This document shows positions 25,471 to 36,810 of a DNA stretch of 64,000 bases, one piece after another. The position numbers and the translations under genes were made by a program. Numbering within the stretch: position 1 is the first letter of the stretch; each line of letters begins with the position of its first letter. The notes beneath the pieces were generated by a model. That model ran no database searches and was not told where the DNA came from. It worked only from the letters and a program-made list of their open reading frames with translations. Source of the DNA: Garcia nutans (lineage: Eukaryota > Streptophyta > Magnoliopsida > Malpighiales > Euphorbiaceae); the NCBI GenBank assembly GCA_947685225.1, contig CANTUV010000010.1, forward strand, positions 5,270,001-5,334,000. Direction: 5' to 3'.

Positions 25471-26680
25471 ATTCTTATAAGAATAATGATACTGTTTGTC
25501 ATAAATATATTAAATTTAATAGTGTATGAATATTTTGTTATATTTATTTATTGAAAATTTATTAAAAATTAATAACTATATAATATTATTATACTTATAA
25601 TACATAGTTAGTCATATCATATAAGAAATATAGTACCAATAAATATAATTTGAGATATAAATTCTTAAAATATATGACTAATAGTAAAATTAATAATCAT
25701 AATATATTAATATGTATAAAAAATATATTTTTTAATATGGCTCAATAATTATGATTACTTGATAAAAAAAATAATAAAATTATAACTTATTTGAAATATA
25801 GTATTATTTTAGTTCCAAAACATAAATTAATACATATCAATTAAAATATAAGTTTAATAAATAGTCTTACTAATAATTTCAATAAAAATAATTAGAATAA
25901 AAAATGCAAAACTTTATAGCTATTATATATAATATATGACATATAATTTCAAAATATTTTTCAGATTATCCAATTTTATTATTATATTAAGATACAATTT
26001 CATATAAAATTTATTATTCATTACGTGATATAAAAATTATTTTTTATATTATTCATTCATTTATAATACATAATTAAAATGATAAATTATATAAATTGAA
26101 TTAATTAATAAATTAATATATTTAAACATTAAACAAGCTAATTTCAAGCTTGTTATAGAGCATAATAAAAAAGCTGATATACATTATCTCTCTCACGAGC
26201 TTAACTAGCAAATTTTTTAACTGAGCCAACTTGCGAACCTAACGGGTCAAGTACCTCAGAGCTTGTGCTTGACTTATTTAAAAAACAAACAGTTTGAGCT
26301 CGACTCATTTTTAAATGAGCTTGAGCCTAAACGAACTTTTATCTAGTTGTGACTCAAGCCGAACACGAGTAGTTTGATTTATTTATAACCTTAGATATTG
26401 TAGATGTTTATTTTGTTTTGTGTGTAATTTTATATATATTATGCATATATTATATATATTTATTTTTTTATTTGTATATTTAAAATATAACTTAAAAAGA
26501 TTTTTTTAAATAAAAAATATAATTAAAAATACATATAAAAAAATAAAAATTAATGCCAAAATCATAAACTTGAAAGAATGGGTAGGGCGTTTTATATTAT
26601 TGAAAAACACGTCATGGCCCGAATTTTTGAAATCTGGAAGTTAAAAGTGGGTAGAGCGTGTAATTTTCTCTATTTAAATT

Positions 26681-26874
26681 TCCAATCCAACGACCTGTAG
26701 TTCAGCTGGTTTAACTGTCAATGCCACAAATTTTACTGTAATTTACATGGCACGGCAGGTCGTTCAGCTGGTTTAAAAGACAAATCCAAAGCTAATCTAA
26801 ATTATCTAATCGGTGATAATGGTGATAATTTTGCAGTTTTTTGCATTAATTAATCCAATGACACCATTACACCA
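26681..26874 (+). promoter_or_regulatory. GNAT upstream region with a duplicated GTTCAGCTGG module
   Basis: GTTCAGCTGGTTTAA occurs at 26700-26714 and 26762-26776. The first copy, preceded by CTGTA, resembles a pol III A box, as in SINE heads, but no B box follows. The segment lies directly between the MULE-like target duplication and the GNAT start codon and must contain its proximal promoter or leader. Confidence 0.4.
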
Positions 26875-28600
26875 ATGAACAGAGGAGACACCCTTTCGAT
26901 GGCTGCTGCTGCAACACTGTCATTCTCACCGAGTCTCTCCTCATATTCACAATCGCACCATAGACTACCCTTCATTGTTTCTTCTCCAAATCCTAAACAT
27001 CCATTTTCCCCTCCTCATAAATCTTACCCTTTCAATTTCAAATCCGCCTCCCACTTGTCTTCTTCAACAACAACAACCGAAACGACTAGTGCTTCGGCAA
27101 CTTATTCAAATCTCGAGGATTCGTTTAAAACCGGGAAGTTTTTCAGCAATGAAGAGCTTGAAAAGCTTAAAATCCTTCAAAATTTTACATATTCTCAAGA
27201 GTTGGAAACTGGATCGATGTGGGTTCGGGTGATGAGGTCCGAAGAGATGGATATCACTGTGAAATTGCTAGCTGAGTCCTTTGCCGAATCTATGTTGTTG
27301 CCTGTTGGGTATGTTTCTTTGTTGAGGTTTTTGGTCAAACAATACTTGATTGAGAGGAGAGCTATGATGCCACATGCTGCTACACTTATTGGGTTTTATA
27401 GGGGGAAAGAGGAGGGTAATGGAGATGGAGAAGTAGATGAGTTTGCAGGAACTGTGGAGGTTTCTTTTGATAAGAGGGGTGCTAATGCTTCTCCTCCTAC
27501 ACCAACTCCTCCCAAGAATTCTCCTTACATCTGCAACATGACTGTTAAGGAGTCACTTCGTAGGTATGTTTTGTTACTTTCTTTTCTTGTTTTGATGCTC
27601 AGAATTGGGCATTTCTAATTGATATTGAGAATTGTTCTGATCCATTTTATTTCTAAATTAGAAAATGATTAACTTTTATTCTCAACCCAGGTTGAATTAT
27701 TGGTTTTTTTTGTTGTTGAATTTGGAAATGACAGTACAATGATATGTGAAAGTATGCTAGTATATGAATGCTGCAAAAAGTTGGTAGCGTATCAACCCAA
27801 GCAGTTGACTTATTATTATTTAAATAGCATTCAAATATTAGGCTGTTAAGGATTTAGGGCGATGATAAGCATTTGAAATCAAATTTACACTAACTCACTT
27901 TAACACTTGGTTATCTACTTTATTTATTTCTTTTCTCAAGTCTTAACCATACATGACTAGGCAAAATTTTGATTCTGAACCAGCTAAATAGAATGGCAGA
28001 GAAAAAAAAGTAAGATCAGCTAACTGAATAAATAGTGAGCCTCATTGATTATGATAATCTTAATCAAGAGAATTATAAGAAAGAGCTTTATGTGCATTGT
28101 GCCTAAATGAGAAAAACTTTAGGAGTATGGAATACAACTTTTCTGAACTTATAGCTTGACCTTTGATGACCTTTATGGTAACTTGATGTGTACTCGATAA
28201 CGTTGTATATGGTGACCTCATTTAATTTGATTTTTTTAAATTTAACATTCTACATGATGATCTAACATACCATATCACCTTCAAAAGTTGGAGCACTTCT
28301 ATACTATTTATTAAACTAGACTTCCGACTTAATATATATGTAACTTCCAGGAGGGGCATTGGTTGGAATCTTCTAAAGGCAAGCGAGGAACTAATTTCTC
28401 AGATGAGCAGCATAAGAGAGGTGTATTTGCACTGTAGACTCATTGATTCAGCTCCCTTCAACATGTATACTAAAGCAGGCTACAGTGTTGTTAAGACAGA
28501 TAGTATATTGATTCTGTTGATGTTGCAGAGACGCAAACATTTGATGTGCAAAAAACTACCAGTGTTAAAGGACCCTTCAGAACTTGATTTCTCTGACTAA
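26875..28600 (+). CDS. GNAT5: Plastid-targeted GCN5-related N-acetyltransferase (GNAT5-like)
   Basis: Exons 26875-27563 and 28351-28600 join in frame to 312 residues. The N-terminal ~70 residues are rich in Ser/Thr/Pro with few acids, a typical chloroplast transit peptide. The GNAT fold follows, and the exon joint rebuilds the acetyl-CoA pyrophosphate-binding motif R-R-R-G-I-G at residues 229-234 (consensus R/Q-x-x-G-x-G/A). A C-terminal segment (S-A-P-F-N-M-Y-T-K-A-G-Y) matches the motif B region of the family. Plastid GNATs acetylate lysines and protein N-termini. The likely Arabidopsis counterpart is At1g24040 (recalled). A second ATG at 26899 could also start translation. It is convergent with the kinase gene. 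Confidence 0.88.
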
Positions 28601-29590
28601 CAAAGTGCCTTCACAATCAGACATACAGATGCCATGACATTGTTTCTAAGGTACAGGCAAACAGTTGCAATAACCTTATTATATTTTTCTCTCTATATGC
28701 TTTTATCTGTTTTTATCTAAAGCATGAACCACTTATGAGTCTCTGATGATAAGTCAGCCATTGATTGCTTTTTGTTCATTCACTGCTCTCTCATTGATCT
28801 CTTTGAAGTCTTTCTTTAATATTTTCCTGTTTGTTTCAGGCTCATGAATTCATTTAAATCTTGCCTGTTATATTTTTATTATTCCAGGTTAAGCTTCAGG
28901 TTTCAGGTTCTTCAAGATACTGTCAGACTAGGTTTTGGTTCTCATTCAATCAGGTTGATTATGGCTAGGAAGTTGATCGGATTGTGCGATGTCTCCTTGC
29001 TTGTAATTTATCATAATGGTAGAAACCTGTTGTATTACAGGTCATTTGCATCAGGTACCTCCATTTCCTACATGCAGTTTACACTAAAAACTTTATGGAA
29101 CACGTGTATATATATATTATTTAATTATACACATATATGATCAAGAGCTTGGAAAAAATAAACAAATAAAAGAGAAAAGGAAAAACAATATAGTGTCTCT
29201 GGAGTTGGTGCCAAAAACTCATTGAGACAAGATCAATAACAGTATAGTTTTGATTGCAAAAAAACATGTTCCTGTTTTTGAGCAGCATATTAATTTATAT
29301 ACAGGAGTCCTCAATATAGGTGAAAAAGAATCCAGAGCCAAATGTTGATGCTAGATGAGTCATGCATAGAAGTAAATGTTTCTTTCTGACTGTATCCTCT
29401 TTAATTCTACTTTTTTTTAAGGTTCAAGATGTTCGCATAAATCCTTCTCTAGATTTTCATTTAATTTCTCTGGTATAACCGGTGAATTATTGGTTTTTTG
29501 AGATGGGTCTGTTTCTTTGTCATATTAGTAAACTTGTTGGCCCTATGGGATTCAAGTTTCAATTAACCAGATGAAGGAAAATAAAGATTT
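28601..29590. other. Intergenic region between convergent GNAT and kinase genes
   Basis: Probable 3' UTR of GNAT, possibly with a spliced UTR intron (GTACAG near 28650 and TTTCAG near 28836), then spacer. The 98-codon frame at 28844-29140 has no recognisable family and is probably untranslated sequence. Confidence 0.5.
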
Positions 29591-29596
29591 TTTATT
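29591..29596 (-). terminator. Putative polyadenylation signal of the kinase gene
   Basis: AATAAA on the minus strand, 45 nt beyond the kinase stop codon. Confidence 0.4.
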
Positions 29597-29640
29597 ACTG
29601 ATGAAATACAATTTGTCTTCTGATAATTCATCAAGGTCCG

Positions 29641-32600
29641 TTAGACCATTTTGAATGAATGCAATGCCGTGCCCAAGGCTTTCGAATTTGTATACATTAT
29701 GATTTGTAGTTCTTTTACACATTCAGTCATGGAGGGTCTCTCACTGCTCTCAATACGAACACAGCGAGATGCCAAGTTTGCAAACATGGCTATAGATTCC
29801 ACTGTGTATGAACTCTTACTTAGCTCTGGATCTATCACCTTACGTAACTTCTTTCGATCATTCAATATGTGCCTAACCTGAAACCGAAAAGAGTAAATTA
29901 GTTTAAGTTACAGCCATTTTGGTTAGTGCTCTGATGTCCTTAAAACCTGAGAAGCAAGACTCTGTGCCACATAAGAAGAAACATTGCCTACCTGTAGCAC
30001 AAGGTTTTGATCAGTTGGTCCCTGGCTTAAGTCCACAGCTCTACGCCCTGTCAAAAGCTCTAGAAGAACCACTCCAAATGCATAAACATCGCTTTGTAAA
30101 GTGAGTTTCCCTGTCTGTCACAAAGGAAGATGAACTGATGTTGACATCTCTCTCTTTATTCAGATTTGGTTGAGAAATGGAGGATTTGAAAAACAATGAT
30201 TCTTCCAACTACTGTTTGAACTTGATTGAAGGCATAGATCTGAACTAGCTTGTGAACAAGGTGACTGAGTCTTAATTAAGTTGGATTAAGGTAATAGTGG
30301 GGGGTACGACTTTGATTATGGTTAATTCAGCAGTTGCTGGAGACTGACATTTCTTATTTCTATCAACAGCCAAAATAGCAGTTTCTTGATTTTGTCTGAA
30401 TGATTACTAAATCCTTGTAGGACAGTGTTTATTTATTTTTTTGTTGTTATTAATTGAAAGAACATTGGTTTAGGCTTAAAAGGTGCTCGGTGATTATTTA
30501 TCTATATAGGGAAGACTAAAAACTAGAAAATTTACATGGCTAATATGTCTTTGACTTCACTGAATATAATAAAGCTGATAAACTTCCGGTGAGCTTGCGA
30601 GCTGCAAGAGTTCACCTCAAGTTCACCGAAGTACAACCAAAGGAAGCAACAAATACTCAAATAGACGTTATTGGCATGTCTAAATACATTTCATATTACA
30701 TTCTTGTTGGATTTTGGTTAAGTGCATTTAGTCACCAAATATAAATCTGTTGGAAGTGCGAAGTAAGGTTTTTGCTAACTTTGTATAGTGGCTGGTCCTA
30801 ATTTGGCAGAGCAGTTCCTAGTAAGTCCTCTGGAAATCACAAAATAAAGAAAATGACAGACTTTGTTTCTGCACTGCATGTGTTTCTGGAAACAAGGCAG
30901 CTGTTTATATGTTATGTGCAAGCTCAACATAGGATGACACATAAACTTAGCAAAAATTAAAATGTAAGATATATCTAGATTAATAAATTTATAATCCCGA
31001 AGCTTCATATTTCCCAAGCATAACTTATTGTCTTACCTGCCTATCATTTTTGGTTCTATGAATGGAAAACTAAGAATAGGTACATATGTCACGTGCATGT
31101 GATGACTGTAGTGCACAGACACTCATTACCTTTAGCAAAGCTAGGGAGCCTAAATTTTAGATCTTGTCTTGATGAGTGAGTTATCATCTGTTTCTGTTAC
31201 GTTCTTTGAGACCTATGGACTAGGATTAGATAGCAAAGCAACAATGAACTCTAGGATTTATGAAAGGACCAGAAATTTCAAGTAAACAGTTCCAAGCTCC
31301 TTAAACATTTACATATTAGGTATTGAAAAAAGATGAATACCGATGTATACTCTGGGTCAAAATAGCCAAATGTGCCAAGAACTATAGCCGTTACGTATGT
31401 ATCCTGGCCATCCGGCATCAACTTTGCAAGCCCAAAGTCAGATATCTATTCAAAACAGGAATATGAAGTTTAGCTAATTTTTCTTATGTTGTTTTTAACA
31501 GTAATTATAACTTGTTTTTTCTGACGAAAGTTCCCTAGTTATATTGGAATGAACCTTTGATTAGTTATGAGATTATAAAAAGCCTTAAGTTATTTACCTT
31601 TGCATCAAAATTTGCATTTAGGAGAACATTAGTGGATTTAAAATCTCTGTGAACAATTGGTATCCCAACAGCAGAACTTGAATGGAGATAAGCTAGTCCT
31701 CTTGCAGCTCCTAAAGCCACTTTGAGCCTAGATGGCCAATCCATTTTTGCTTCCCCAATTCCTGAAAAAATGTTGAAAATACTATATATGATAGTGTAAT
31801 AAGTTGACATGAAAATGGGATTTTGAGTGATACCAACCGTTTAAGTGATCTTGTAGATTCCCATTTTGCAGATATTCATACACTAGAAACCTGTGCTTCC
31901 CATCAGCACAATATCCTATCAAGGAAACCAGATTTGGGTGATTGAGTCTGCTCAAGATATCAACTTCTACACGAAACTCCCGTTCTCCTTCAGCTTCTTT
32001 AAATGGTGGCAACTCCATTTTCTTGATCGCTACAACCTTAATATTTCAGAAGAGAAGTGAGTTTGTTTGTGTCATTAAAATGTCAGTATTGATGATTAAC
32101 AACTCTTCACTAATTTTGTTTTCTACAATCAAGAATTTGCTATTGCTGAACATGTAATTGAGATGGTGTGAATTTTGGAAAAGATTTATGATTTCTTTCA
32201 GTGATGAAATTTTTTCTCTGAAACAAAAGTGAGTTAATGTTGTACAAGAATTTGGGATGGCAGGATTTGTGATTTCTTTTCAGTGAAGGGTTATTATATA
32301 GTGTTGTGCTATTTTGACACAGTAAGTATGAAAATTTGTAGTTAGAGCATGCCTCTCCTGACCGCAGGGTGCCCCTGTAAACTTTGCCAAATCCTCCTTT
32401 TCCAAGCAAATGTTCATCACTAAAAGAGCAGGTTGCCTCTTCCATTTCCTTGAGGGTGAAAACTGAAGATCCTTGGCGCCGCTTTGTGGACTGGAAAGTT
32501 TGATCCTCTAGTTGCCAGAATTCCACTGGTTTATAAACCCCTGGTAAGAAGGCAGGCACGTAATCAAATGATGGGAACTACTCTTAAGAAAATATGTTGA

Positions 32601-32724
32601 ATGAAGTGAGGAACTTATTTTTATGCTATCAAATGAAGAAAGAAAAGAACCGACAGGGATCTGTGTGATCTTGCGACTTGCTTCTCCGGCGCTTATTCCA
32701 GGCAGAGACGAACCCAAAAGGCAT
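29641..32724 (-). CDS. Receptor-like cytoplasmic Ser/Thr protein kinase, seven exons
   Basis: Minus-strand exons: 32655-32724, 32353-32540, 31838-32036, 31598-31761, 31341-31445, 29992-30114 and 29641-29877. They give 361 residues with every joint in frame. There is no signal peptide or membrane segment. The Gly-rich loop G-K-G-G-F-G-K-V is at residues 70-77, the catalytic Lys of V-A-I-K at 91, H-R-D-F at 190-193, D-F-G at 210-212, and the activation-loop end G-T-F-G-Y-F-D-P-E-Y starts near 231. It is thus a complete RD-type kinase. The closest recalled Arabidopsis relative is At1g24030. Residue 228 is Ile where Arg usually stands before V-x-G-T-F-G-Y. Intron 2 has a GC donor. The protein partner is unknown. 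Confidence 0.92.
32037..32352 (-). other. GC-AG intron 2 of the kinase gene
   Basis: The upstream exon ends G-G-A-G-A-G and the intron begins GCATGC. It ends AATATTAAG before GTTGTAGCG. Only this GC donor rebuilds the conserved S-G-E-V-V-A-I-K-K segment; no GT donor lies nearby in the right phase. GC-AG introns are a known minor class of U2 introns. Confidence 0.8.
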
Positions 32725-33877
32725 AATGGCTCTTCCTTGAATGGATTTAACCTCTGTCTTCAGGATAGAAACAAACCGTATTATGTGGAACAGACAACTG
32801 GGCAGTGAGACGACGTTTCATGACAACCCTGGCAGGTAAGATATGTGTCTCGACGCCCCGAATGACTGGACAATGAACTCTTAAAGAGTTTTTACGAAAG
32901 GAAAATATGATGAAAGTAGAAAAGATTATAAACTGTGATATGCTAAAGAGAGGTACTGATATTAGGCGAATCATTTAACGAGTACGCATTGAGGAAGGTA
33001 AGGTAGATTGGGGAGAATGCTCAAATAACATCTTCCAACAACCTGGAACTTGAAGAGATATACTTGAAGACAAAGGCAAAGACAAAGAAAGGTAAAAGTA
33101 GGTATTGTTTGCTTACCTTAGGAAGATATAGTGAAAATGTGGTGGGACTTGTTTTATATTTGATAATGAAATACAATCTGTAGTAGCTTATCTCCCTCCA
33201 TTTCTATTTTATTTTTTGCTTTTAGGAAGCTTGAGTTGGCCGTTGGCAGGGCGTTTTCATTCATTTTTTGTAATTTATTTTTGTTCTTTCATAGGTTAGT
33301 ATGTCTCCCACCTTTTATTCTCCTATGTTAATATTATTAGTATTATTACGATTATCCTCGTCATATGAAAAAGACCAAGGAATTAGATGTCAATAATTAC
33401 CATTAGTGGAGAAACGAATAAATATTTCTCACCCTTTTTTTAAAAAGTCAAAATGGTAATATTATTCACATTTACAGACCATAAAATCATAAAAACTGAC
33501 ATGAAAATAATGAAGTTTGGAGAGAGGATGTTAATAGGCTAATAGTTTTACGATGGAATGTTGAGGAACAACCCTTTACTTGCAAGCTTAAAATTGAACA
33601 AAATAGTAGCAAATCAGATTGTTTTCTACTACCTTTTGCGGATATAATGTTTTGTTATTTCCATTATAATATTGAATAATATTTTCTCCCATTTTCCACT
33701 CTCATTTTGGAGCTAATTAAATATTTTCAGGTAAGTATATAAAAGAGAAAAAAATATATAAAACAACATTGTTTCTCGTTTAGCTTCATGATGAATGCAC
33801 ATTCTATTCGTGCTAGGCTGAAATCTTTCCGGACCATCTTGCTTTCACACAATTGCTTAGAGCTTTTCATAAAAATA
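32725..33877. other. Kinase upstream region and spacer
   Basis: Probable 5' leader and promoter of the kinase (to about 33100), then AT-rich spacer. No gene supported. Confidence 0.5.
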
Positions 33878-34170
33878 GCAAAAAAAAAAAAATATTAAAA
33901 ATAATTTTAAATTTATCATATTTATAAAATATTTATCAAAATATCAAAACTTATAAAATATTTATTAAACTATAAGATTTTTATTAGTTTACAGAGAGTT
34001 TACAGTGAGTTTATAACTAGTTTACAATGAGTTTATAAATTTTACACAGTTTATAATGAATTTATAATGAGTTTATAATAAATTGATAATAAAATAATTA
34101 AAATACTACTGATAAAAAAGTAAAAAATTTTAAAAATATGGTGGAGAGTATTATTTTTTTAATTTCTTAT
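33878..34170 (+). repeat. AT-rich dispersed repeat (GTTTATAAT family)
   Basis: It begins in A-rich sequence with AATAATTTTAAAT, repeats GAGTTTATAATGAATTTATAA-type phrases and ends AATATGGTGGAGAG. Closely paralleled at 55345-55640 and, inverted, at 4635-4835. Confidence 0.6.
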
Positions 34171-36178
34171 CAACTTACCGGGTTTCCAAATAATAATTGA
34201 GAAAATTATACTGTGTAACACACCTTTTAACTTTTTTTTTTCAAAAATATCATATATTTTTTATATATTTTTAATATACCAAATATATATCTAATATATA
34301 CCTTTAAAAATTAAGTATATTTTTAATATACAAAATATATACCAAAAATATACATTTGAAAAAGGATATTTTTGAAATTAAAAATTAAAAAAAATATATT
34401 TTTAAAATTGAAAAAAAGTGGGTATTTTTAAAAATATTTTTATTTTTTATGGTATATAATTTTGATATTTACAAAAATAACTTTAAAAAATTAGAAAAAA
34501 TTTGTATAAACAAAAAAAAATAAAAAATATTATATATATATATATCAAAATTTGTAAAAATACAGTATATTTTTAATATATGTTCAGCATATATTTGGTA
34601 TATATTATATTTTGGTATATGTTGTAAAAATATAAACAAAATTTTAAAAAATATATATTTTTGTAAAGTGAAAAAAATAAAATTTTAAAGAAAAATTAGT
34701 ATTTGAATGTAATTTCCTCTAATAATTTTACTTTTTTGTACTTTCTATAATAAAAAATAAAAAAATACTCAAAATGTTTCTAAAATATATCCAAATATTT
34801 CTTTTAAATATATCCACTTTTCAACTTAATTCACATATATATTTTGAAAAAGATATTTTTGATATTTTCAAAGAATTGTAGAATATTTAAAAAAAATAAA
34901 AAGTAATTTTCTCTTTTATTTATTCCTATACAAAAAGGGTAGCATTCCTTGCTAAGTATATCTAATATTTTCTTCCCATTCTTGTGTAATTCAGTTTTTT
35001 CACATAATTCATTTTTTACCTTTTATATTATATTGAAGCGAAACCTGCTATCTTGACTTTCACTTCAATATAACCCCTTTTTGATGGTGAGTGGTGGCCA
35101 GCATGTATTAGGGTTGGCGAAAGTAGGCTATTTTTGTTTGTAATATTTATTTTTTTTTCATATTTAAATTAATTAAAATCTAAAGGATTTGTTAAAATAT
35201 AATTTCTTTTGGAAGGAAAAATAAAGTATATTAATTTTGAAAATATTCCCATAAATATTTTTCAACACATATGAACCATTTTAATCTGTATTAATTTCTA
35301 AAAGGTTTATATTTAATAATAACCATTATCATTTAAATGACTAATTAAAATTTAATTTTTTTTCACATCATTCAATCGTGAATTGTTGTTATTAATAATA
35401 AATAATAATAATTATTATTATTTTATTTAATTGATCTTATTCAACGCCTCCATTAATTGTATCCTCTTAACACTAATTTCATAATATTATTATTCATTCT
35501 TGATAATACGTAGAGAATTAAAAACATTGAATAAAGTAAATAGTGAATTATCCAAATGCAAGAGTAAGATAAGGTTTTGGCAAGAAATCTATGCTTTTGT
35601 AATCCGATTGGTCACTGATTATGTGATGGTGATCCTATATGTATATGTTAGAAACCTGACGCAGAACGAAATTAACAAAGAAGAATAACGTTTAGACTCT
35701 GTTTAAGAATTTAATCAATATCGTTTGGTTGGACGAAAGAAACAAGATTAATCTTGATAAAAGGCTGAAAGCATGTATTTCATAAGAATTTTATTCCAAA
35801 ACAATCAAGTCCATAGGCAGCAAAATTTAGGCCTATTTATAATGGCTAATTAACCCTAAAACGTCATAAAAATAAAGAATTCGAAATTAAACCCGAAAAT
35901 ACTAAAGAAAAATTGCAAAATAGTCCCTGAAAACTTAAAACACGATTTTGAGACCCTAAACAGCAAAATTTGACCCCAAACTTTGCCACCGTAGTCCAAA
36001 GGACACGGTGGCACTTTTCAAAATTGTCCGGCTCGCGAAAACGCTTCCGGAAAGCTATCGTGGGTTCAATTCGGACCTCCTAAGTAAAAGTTATGTCTAT
36101 TTTCGTAAACGACCGCTAATCTTGCCGCGATCTAAATTCTCCATGTACTGCAATTCAATCTGCTCCGCATCATTAGCT
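34171..36178. other. AT-rich interval upstream of the MLP remnant
   Basis: No gene. From 34190 to 35480 it is low-complexity AT sequence with many TATATT repeats. From about 35690 to 36170 there is a less AT-rich block whose style resembles retroelement or UTR sequence, but I cannot assign it. Confidence 0.5.
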
Positions 36179-36186
36179 ATAAATAT
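36179..36186 (+). promoter_or_regulatory. TATA box of the MLP-like gene
   Basis: TATAAATA lies about 60 bp upstream of the MLP-like ATG, leaving room for a leader of about 30 nt. Confidence 0.5.
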
Positions 36187-36246
36187 ACATGTTAATTAAG
36201 TTCAACTCTAATTAATATCTCATTCAAGTTAATTTTGCATTACAAA

Positions 36247-36810
36247 ATGGCTTCTAATGATGGATTTGTTTACAAGATTACAATCCAAAGTAATATAATT
36301 CTACAGTCAACTTCAGAAGAGTTAGAAGAGATATTTAAAGACCCTGCAAATGTATTTCCTGTCAAATTATCAGATATATATAAGAGTATTGCGGTGATAA
36401 GTCTGAATCCACTCATTTGGGAAATCGAATATGCTAAAGGTATATATATATATATAATAAAATAAATTTGTTTAATTATATATAATAATTTATTATGAAG
36501 TTATATGCATTATTATATATGATATTAAAAATGATATAATCTGTATTTTTATTTTTTACATATATGCTTTATCATATCTTGTCTTGCATTTTAAAAAAGT
36601 TATATGTTGTTCTAGAGGCTGAGTATTAATTAACAATTCGTTAATTATATAATTATAATTGGCTTTGCATGTGTAGGATGTCCAATAAAGAAAGAAATAA
36701 TTAGGGTTGATGAATTAGATTTGGAGAAGCTGAGACTTTCATACACAGTAATTGGAGGAGATATTCTGAAATTTTACAAGAATTTCAAAGTAAGCCTAGC
36801 GGTGAATTGA
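36247..36810 (+). pseudogene. MLP/Bet v 1-type (START-like) gene truncated by an Athila LTR
   Basis: Exon 1 36247-36439 and exon 2 36677-36810 join in frame to 108 residues, with a GT-AG intron of 237 bp. The N-terminus (Tyr-Lys-Ile-x-Ile-Gln-Ser) and the exon 2 segment K-K-E-I-I-R-V-D-E followed by Y-T-V-I-G-G-D-I-L-K-F-Y-K-N-F-K match major-latex-protein relatives, ligand-binding proteins of about 150 residues. The C-terminal third, including the long ligand-gating helix, is missing. The TGA stop consists of the first three bases of the adjoining LTR. It is therefore probably a disrupted gene, although a short transcript could still be made. Confidence 0.65.

Larger units (their letters stand above)
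21568..26392. mobile_element. Inner TIR transposon with GAGCTCGAG-type subterminal repeats
   Basis: The left end CAGGGTTGTAAATGAGCC and the reverse complement of the right end (AAGGTTATAAATAAATC) are imperfect inverted repeats. Flanks AGATACAAT (21559-21567) and AGATATTGT (26393-26401) are a worn 9-bp duplication. Subterminal regions on both sides (about 22024-22135 and 26170-26380) carry oppositely oriented GAGCTCGAG/GAGCTTG phrases, typical of a widespread class of plant TIR elements. Superfamily uncertain, possibly MULE. No transposase frame. Confidence 0.5.
20968..26670. mobile_element. MULE-like non-autonomous element, split by a nested insertion
   Basis: Perfect 10-bp direct repeats TATTTAAATT flank it (20958-20967 and 26671-26680), fitting the 9-10-bp Mutator-type target size. 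The left end AGGACATTTGCAAAACT and the reverse complement of the right end (GAGAAAATTACACGCT) are imperfect inverted repeats. The outer arms, 20968-21567 and 26393-26670, together resemble the ~1-kb AT-rich repeats at 39986-41082 and 49590-50445. The middle 4.8 kb is a later insertion. No transposase is visible. Confidence 0.6.
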
